From Hyphomicrobiales bacterium (GTDB lineage: Bacteria; Pseudomonadota; Alphaproteobacteria; Rhizobiales; Beijerinckiaceae): 9,316 nt of DNA. Location of the stretch: the NCBI GenBank assembly GCA_015655535.1, contig JAATEW010000360.1:1-9316 (forward strand). The letters are read 5' to 3'. A program made the translations under genes and the position numbers. Below are positions 6,294-9,316 of the stretch, in pieces; the first letter of the stretch is position 1; each line of letters opens with the position of its first letter. The notes beneath the pieces were generated by a model. It ran no database searches. It was not told where the DNA came from and saw only the letters and a program-made list of their open reading frames with translations.

Positions 6294-7211
6294 TTATGCG
6301 GGCCGCTTCCCGGACTCGGGTCCGTTCATCAGGGCATATTCTGCACGTGGCGAATGGCCGAAGAGCTTCTTGTAGGCGCGGCTGAAAGCGGCCTCCGATT
6401 CATAGCCGATGCGTAAGCCGATCTCGCCCACGCGAGCGTCTCGCCTTGCGAGCATGTCCCGCGCCAAAGCCAAGCGCCATTCATTTTGGTAGCGCAGTGG
6501 TGAGCGCCCAACGAGAGCCGTGAACCGTTCGCAGAAGCTGGAACGGGACATGCTGGCAAGGTCCGCCAGGGCATTGATGCTCCAACCCTGCAACGGTCTC
6601 TCGTGAATGGCTTTCAAGGATCGGGCGATGCGCGCATCGGCAAGTCCGCCGAGCCACCCGGACGTCTGTCCTTTGTAGACCCAACTGCGCAGCACGCGGA
6701 TAACGAGAAGATCGATTATCCGGGAAATCATCAAGGCCGCGCCCGGCTGGACGTCCTCTGCTTCGATCATCAAGAAACGCAACATGCCATCGATCCAACC
6801 TGCCGCATCGGCACGCCGGATATGAATGCACTGAGGCAGAGCGAAGATCATGCCTCGAAGGCTGTCGGGATCGAACCAAAAGCGGCAGACGACGACGGTC
6901 ACGCCTGGATGTAACGCGACCAGCCGCGATTCACCACGGCCGCGGGGTAGCAGCACCAGGTCGCCTGTGTCGATAACGAAGGAGGTCTGCTTATCATCGC
7001 TCTCAATATGTAACGCGCCAGCGGTAACCACGATGACATGGGCCTCCCCAGCATCCATGTCCATCTGCTCCGCCTCCGCAAGCGCCCGCAAAAAGACCCG
7101 ATCCCCGGTAAGGCGGATTTGCGCCAGCACATGGGACAGGAGGTCGCCGAAGGTCGCGCCACGCAGTTCTCCTTCCGGATGAATGATCAAATTTTCTAGC
7201 ATTTCCATCAT
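6294..7211 (-). CDS. AraC-family transcriptional regulator with N-terminal cupin sensor domain
   Basis: The 305-residue protein has two parts. Residues about 18-190 look like the AraC-type cupin (Cupin_6) sensor, with FGDLLSHVLAQIRLTGD at the start and a turn DTGDLVLLPRGRGESR (81-96) that matches the usual GDLVLLPHGDAH-like motif. Residues about 195-295 hold the DNA-binding domain with two helix-turn-helix units: INALADLASMSRSSFCERF (212-230) and VGEIGLRIGYESEAAFSRAY (261-280), followed by the family-typical KKLFGHSPRAEY. It acts in the cytoplasm as an activator or repressor; the ligand is unknown. The start codon is ATG 7209-7211, with a second ATG right after it and only a weak GGA upstream. 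It is divergent from the broken DUF308-like gene across a 175-base region that contains an inverted repeat (7319-7350), so that gene is the most likely local target. It converges on the transporter pair. Confidence 0.9.
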   Translation of the reverse strand: MMEMLENLIIHPEGELRGATFGDLLSHVLAQIRLTGDRVFLRALAEAEQMDMDAGEAHVIVVTAGALHIESDDKQTSFVIDTGDLVLLPRGRGESRLVALHPGVTVVVCRFWFDPDSLRGMIFALPQCIHIRRADAAGWIDGMLRFLMIEAEDVQPGAALMISRIIDLLVIRVLRSWVYKGQTSGWLGGLADARIARSLKAIHERPLQGWSINALADLASMSRSSFCERFTALVGRSPLRYQNEWRLALARDMLARRDARVGEIGLRIGYESEAAFSRAYKKLFGHSPRAEYALMNGPESGKRPA

Positions 7212-7318
7212 GGTAGATCCGGGCTTCAGCCTGTAGATTTAGCAGCATAAGACCACGTTTTTCCGCGATAAGCCGCTGAAATCAAAGACTATCCTCACGG
7301 TATCCAGCACGTTCGGCG

Positions 7319-7350
7319 CCTTGCCAATAATCCGGACCATTGAGGCAAGG
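7319..7350. promoter_or_regulatory. Inverted repeat in the AraC / DUF308-like divergent region, possible operator
   Basis: CCTTGCC (7319-7325) and GGCAAGG (7344-7350) are a perfect 7-base inverted repeat around an 18-base spacer. They lie 36 bases upstream of the GTG start at 7387 and about 107 bases before the AraC start. Position and symmetry suit a regulator site. AraC proteins more often bind direct repeats, so this could belong to another regulator or be chance. No confident -35/-10 pair was found near it. Confidence 0.3.
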
Positions 7351-7386
7351 GTGCTCCCTTTCAACCAACAGAACAGGACGTTTCCG

Positions 7387-7949
7387 GTGAGCAATCAAAC
7401 TATCCAGACGACAGATTCTGGCGCTGCATCGCAATGGCTGAGATCTTATTATTTCGCACGCGCCGCCTTTTCCGTCGGCTGGGTAGCAGCGGCCTTCACC
7501 GTCGGAAAGAGCTCGCCGCCTATCCGGCGTGGGACGCGCTCGCCAATATCGGCGACGCGCAGCGCAGCGGCGGCGTGAAGGCCAATCCAAGTCAGGCGCT
7601 CAACGCGGCGGTTAGCACGGTCACAACAATCGCGGTCGTCATCGCCCTTGGACAAAGCCTGTGCGTAGTACTCGCGGTGTTCGGCGCCTGGGCCATTCTC
7701 TCCGGTCTGCTCCAGTTGGCGACTGGCGTGCGCCGTTGGAGAGCGGGGGCGCAGTGGGCGATGATTCTGAGCGGAGCTCAGTCGGCGCTTGCCGGTGCCT
7801 TCTTCGTTAAACAGGCAACCGGTGATGCCACTCCCAGCATCATGGATATCGCGCCTTATGCCGCGTTCGGCGCCTTCTACTTCCTCGTTTCGGCCGTGTG
7901 GCTGACCGTGGCGCAGACACGCAGGACCGCTGTCAAACCCACAGCTTAA
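7387..7949 (+). pseudogene. Frameshifted DUF308/HdeD-like small membrane protein gene
   Basis: Two adjacent reading frames together resemble one protein. The first part starts at GTG 7387, with AGGA at 7375-7378 eight bases upstream, and reads VSNQTIQTTDSGAASQW then LRSYYFARAAFSVGWVAAAF and TVGKSSP. After about 7525 that frame degenerates and stops at 7578. The second part, in the frame of 7434-7949, takes over with AYPAWDALANIGDAQRSGG and continues through ALNAAVSTVTTIAVVIAL, VFGAWAILSGLLQLATGVRRW, AQWAMILSGAQSALAGAFF and a last membrane segment to TAA 7947-7949. The related proteins I recall have about nine residues (like AIAAVLLVA) between the SSP and YPAWDALAN blocks. Here two bases separate the CCG and TAT codons, consistent with loss of about 25 bases, which gives exactly the frame change seen. 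An ATG at 7434 would give an internal product with a nonsense N-terminus. Function of the intact family is not known to me beyond a membrane location. Confidence 0.72.
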
Positions 7950-8063
7950 TCCTTATCCCGGGAGGCACGACCGGTGCACAAATTAACTGTTGCAGAAGTC
8001 CCGCACGAATGTCCGCTTTGACTTTCTGGTGATCCAAAGAACGGTCATTCCGGTGTCAGCCCG

Positions 8064-8098
8064 CCAAAGCATTCAGCCTGAGTGTTCGAATGCTTTGG
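8064..8098. repeat. Perfect 11-base inverted repeat downstream of glyQ
   Basis: CCAAAGCATTC (8064-8074) and GAATGCTTTGG (8088-8098) form a perfect 11-base stem with a 13-base loop. The element lies between the end of the broken membrane gene (7949) and the glyQ stop (8162), which converge. It may end transcription from one or both sides, although no U-tract follows on either strand. The rest of the 212-base gap 7950-8161 shows no convincing gene. Confidence 0.6.
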
Positions 8099-8161
8099 GT
8101 CTGGGAGCAGAAAATGCAAACTAAGGAGCGATCCGATCTTCCGCTTTCTTGATAGCGCAAG

Positions 8162-9112
8162 TTAAGCCTCCCGTCCGCCCGCCTCCGTCTTCAGCCACGC
8201 CGCACCGCAGGCTTTGGCGAGATCGCGCACGCGCAGAATATAGCTCTGGCGTTCAGTCACAGAGATGACACCCCGCGCGTCGAGCAGATTGAAAATATGC
8301 GAGGCCTTGATGCATTGGTCATAGGCCGGCAGAACCATCAGATGGGTTTTGCCCTTGTCGCCCTTCATCAAAAGCGACCTGCATTCGGCTTCGGCATCCT
8401 TGAAGTGCTGAAACAAGGTCTCGACATTGGCGGCCTCGAAATTATGCCGCGAATATTCCTGCTCGGCTTGCTTGAACACATCGCCATAGCTGACGCGCGC
8501 GTCGCCCTCGCAGCCATTGAAGTTGATGTCGAAGATATTGTCGACGCCCTGCACATACATGGCGAGGCGTTCGAGCCCATAGGTCAATTCGCCCGACACA
8601 GGCGCGCATTCGATGCCCGCGACCTGCTGGAAATAGGTGAATTGCGACACCTCCATACCGTCGCACCAGCATTCCCAGCCAAGCCCCCATGCACCGAGCG
8701 TCGGGCTTTCCCAATCGTCTTCGACGAAGCGGATATCGTGCAACCCAAGGTCGATGCCGATCGCCTTCAGCGAGGCCAGGTAAAGCTCTTGAAGATTGTC
8801 CGGCGACGGCTTCAAGATGACCTGAAACTGATAATAATGCTGAAGCCTGTTCGGATTCTCGCCATAGCGCCCGTCCTTCGGCCTGCGCGAGGGCTGGACA
8901 TAGGCGGCCCGCCAGGGGCGCGGCCCAAGCGAGCGCAAGGTCGTCGCGGGATGAAAAGTCCCAGCCCCCACTTCCATGTCATAGGGCTGCAGGATGACGC
9001 AGCCTTGCGCCGCCCAGAAGGTCTGCAAGGTCAGGATCAGACCTTGGAAAGACCGCGTCGGGTCGAGAGAGCCTTGAGAGGGCGCCAAAGGCGCGGCAGC
9101 GGATGTGGACAT
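8162..9112 (-). CDS. glyQ: Glycyl-tRNA synthetase alpha subunit (GlyQ)
   Basis: The 316-residue protein is the catalytic, class II aminoacyl-tRNA synthetase subunit that activates glycine with ATP and transfers it to tRNA-Gly in complex with GlyS. Near-invariant blocks are FQGLILTLQTFWAAQGCVIL and QPYDMEVGAGTFHPATTLRS (about 23-62), AAYVQPSRRPKDGRYGENPN (about 69-88), the motif-2 region LQHYYQFQVILKPSP, DIRFVEDDWESPTLGAWGLG (about 126-145), WECWCDGMEVSQFTYFQQVAG and the motif-3 region GELTYGLERLAMYVQGVDN. Length is close to the roughly 300 residues of the family. I chose ATG 9112 because AGGAT (reverse strand, 9118-9122) sits five bases upstream. A TTG at 9172 would add 20 unconserved residues, and that codon lies inside the palindromic repeat. 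glyS, normally next door on the same strand, is about 3 kb downstream, beyond genes on both strands. Confidence 0.97.
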   Translation of the reverse strand: MSTSAAAPLAPSQGSLDPTRSFQGLILTLQTFWAAQGCVILQPYDMEVGAGTFHPATTLRSLGPRPWRAAYVQPSRRPKDGRYGENPNRLQHYYQFQVILKPSPDNLQELYLASLKAIGIDLGLHDIRFVEDDWESPTLGAWGLGWECWCDGMEVSQFTYFQQVAGIECAPVSGELTYGLERLAMYVQGVDNIFDINFNGCEGDARVSYGDVFKQAEQEYSRHNFEAANVETLFQHFKDAEAECRSLLMKGDKGKTHLMVLPAYDQCIKASHIFNLLDARGVISVTERQSYILRVRDLAKACGAAWLKTEAGGREA

Positions 9113-9156
9113 CGATGATCCTGAACCGGCATGGCGCCCGGCGACGCGCGGAAATC

Positions 9157-9217
9157 TAGAGCATGATCCCAAAAGTTGCAGACTTTTTGGATAGGATCAT
9201 GCGGCGATCATGCTCTA
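9157..9217. repeat. Palindromic repeat (REP-like) upstream of glyQ, second copy of the family
   Basis: TAGAGCATGATC (9157-9168) and GATCATGCTCTA (9206-9217) form a perfect 12-base inverted repeat. Inside, CCAAAAGT (9169-9176) pairs with ACTTTTTGG (9182-9190) apart from one extra T, around a short loop. A partial extra right arm, GATCATGC, occurs at 9195-9202, so the right end looks duplicated. The core matches the repeat at 1755-1800 (shared CCCAAAAGT-Y-GCAGACTTT). It lies 45 bases before the glyQ start, in the likely 5' leader or promoter area. I recall palindromes of this type as common in genomes of this order. Confidence 0.8.
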
Positions 9218-9284
9218 ATCCGCGTTCGGCGCGATTGAAAGCGAACTTTTCGCAGTCGCGAACGGACCCTTATTTCAACCGTCA

Positions 9285-9298
9285 CCGCGCTTACGCGG
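9285..9298. other. Short hairpin near the right edge of the window
   Basis: CCGCG (9285-9289) and CGCGG (9294-9298) form a 5-base stem with a CTTA loop. An additional TTCGC/GCGAA inverted pair lies at 9249-9262. Both are in the non-coding stretch beyond the glyQ leader (9218-9316), where no gene is visible before the window ends. The stems are short and could be chance in GC-rich sequence. Confidence 0.2.
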
Positions 9299-9316
9299 CG
9301 CGGGAAGGGTTAATCA

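Noticed and set aside
7434..7949. A separate intact 171-residue protein starting at ATG 7434
   Set aside because: Its first 25 or so residues (MAEILLFRTRRLFRRLG...) are the out-of-frame reading of the real N-terminus. The sequence makes sense only from AYPAWDAL onward.
9113..9172. 20-residue N-terminal extension of GlyQ from a TTG start
   Set aside because: The extension is not conserved in the family and its start codon lies inside the palindromic repeat. The ATG at 9112 has a good ribosome site.

Overview
The window looks like chromosome from a GC-rich alphaproteobacterium of the order Hyphomicrobiales (Rhizobiales). A Beijerinckiaceae-like relative (Beijerinckia, Methylocella, Rhodoblastus types) is my best guess. 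The reasons are codon use rich in GCG/CGC/GCC, an unusually long two-subunit-type GlyS, a molybdenum storage protein pair typical of diazotrophs and their relatives, and a palindromic repeat with the AAAAGT-YGCAG-ACTTT core that I associate with this order. The genus is inference.

Layout, left to right. (1) The C-terminal part of a multipass membrane protein of GT39/PMT glycosyltransferase type (1-771, cut by the window edge). (2) mosB and mosA, both forward, encoding the beta and alpha subunits of the molybdenum/tungsten storage protein MoSto. A perfect-ended palindrome fills half of the 90-base gap between them. (3) glyS on the reverse strand, the glycyl-tRNA synthetase beta subunit, which converges on mosA with only 4 bases between the stop codons. 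(4) Two small forward membrane genes forming a split YeeE/YedE-type sulfur transporter. (5) A reverse-strand AraC-family regulator. (6) A forward DUF308/HdeD-like membrane gene, divergent from the regulator, whose reading frame is broken: the two halves lie in different frames and a piece of a membrane segment is missing. (7) glyQ on the reverse strand, the glycyl-tRNA synthetase alpha subunit, followed upstream by a second copy of the palindromic repeat.

How the genes relate. GlyQ and GlyS form one alpha2beta2 enzyme and are usually encoded next to each other. Here about 3 kb of unrelated genes on both strands separates them, so they probably need separate promoters. MosA and MosB assemble as one alpha3beta3 cage that stores molybdate as polyoxometalate clusters; the ligand residues I recall for those clusters are present. 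The two YeeE halves probably assemble into one transporter and sit behind an AT-rich, operator-like promoter. The AraC gene may control the broken gene opposite it.

Nothing here is clearly a new system. The points most worth a second look are the interrupted glyQ-glyS unit, the frameshifted membrane gene, the shared palindrome in the mosB-mosA gap and upstream of glyQ, and the large internal insertion in GlyS. No tRNA, rRNA, CRISPR array, transposase or integrase was seen. No gene-free stretch exceeds about 212 bases.
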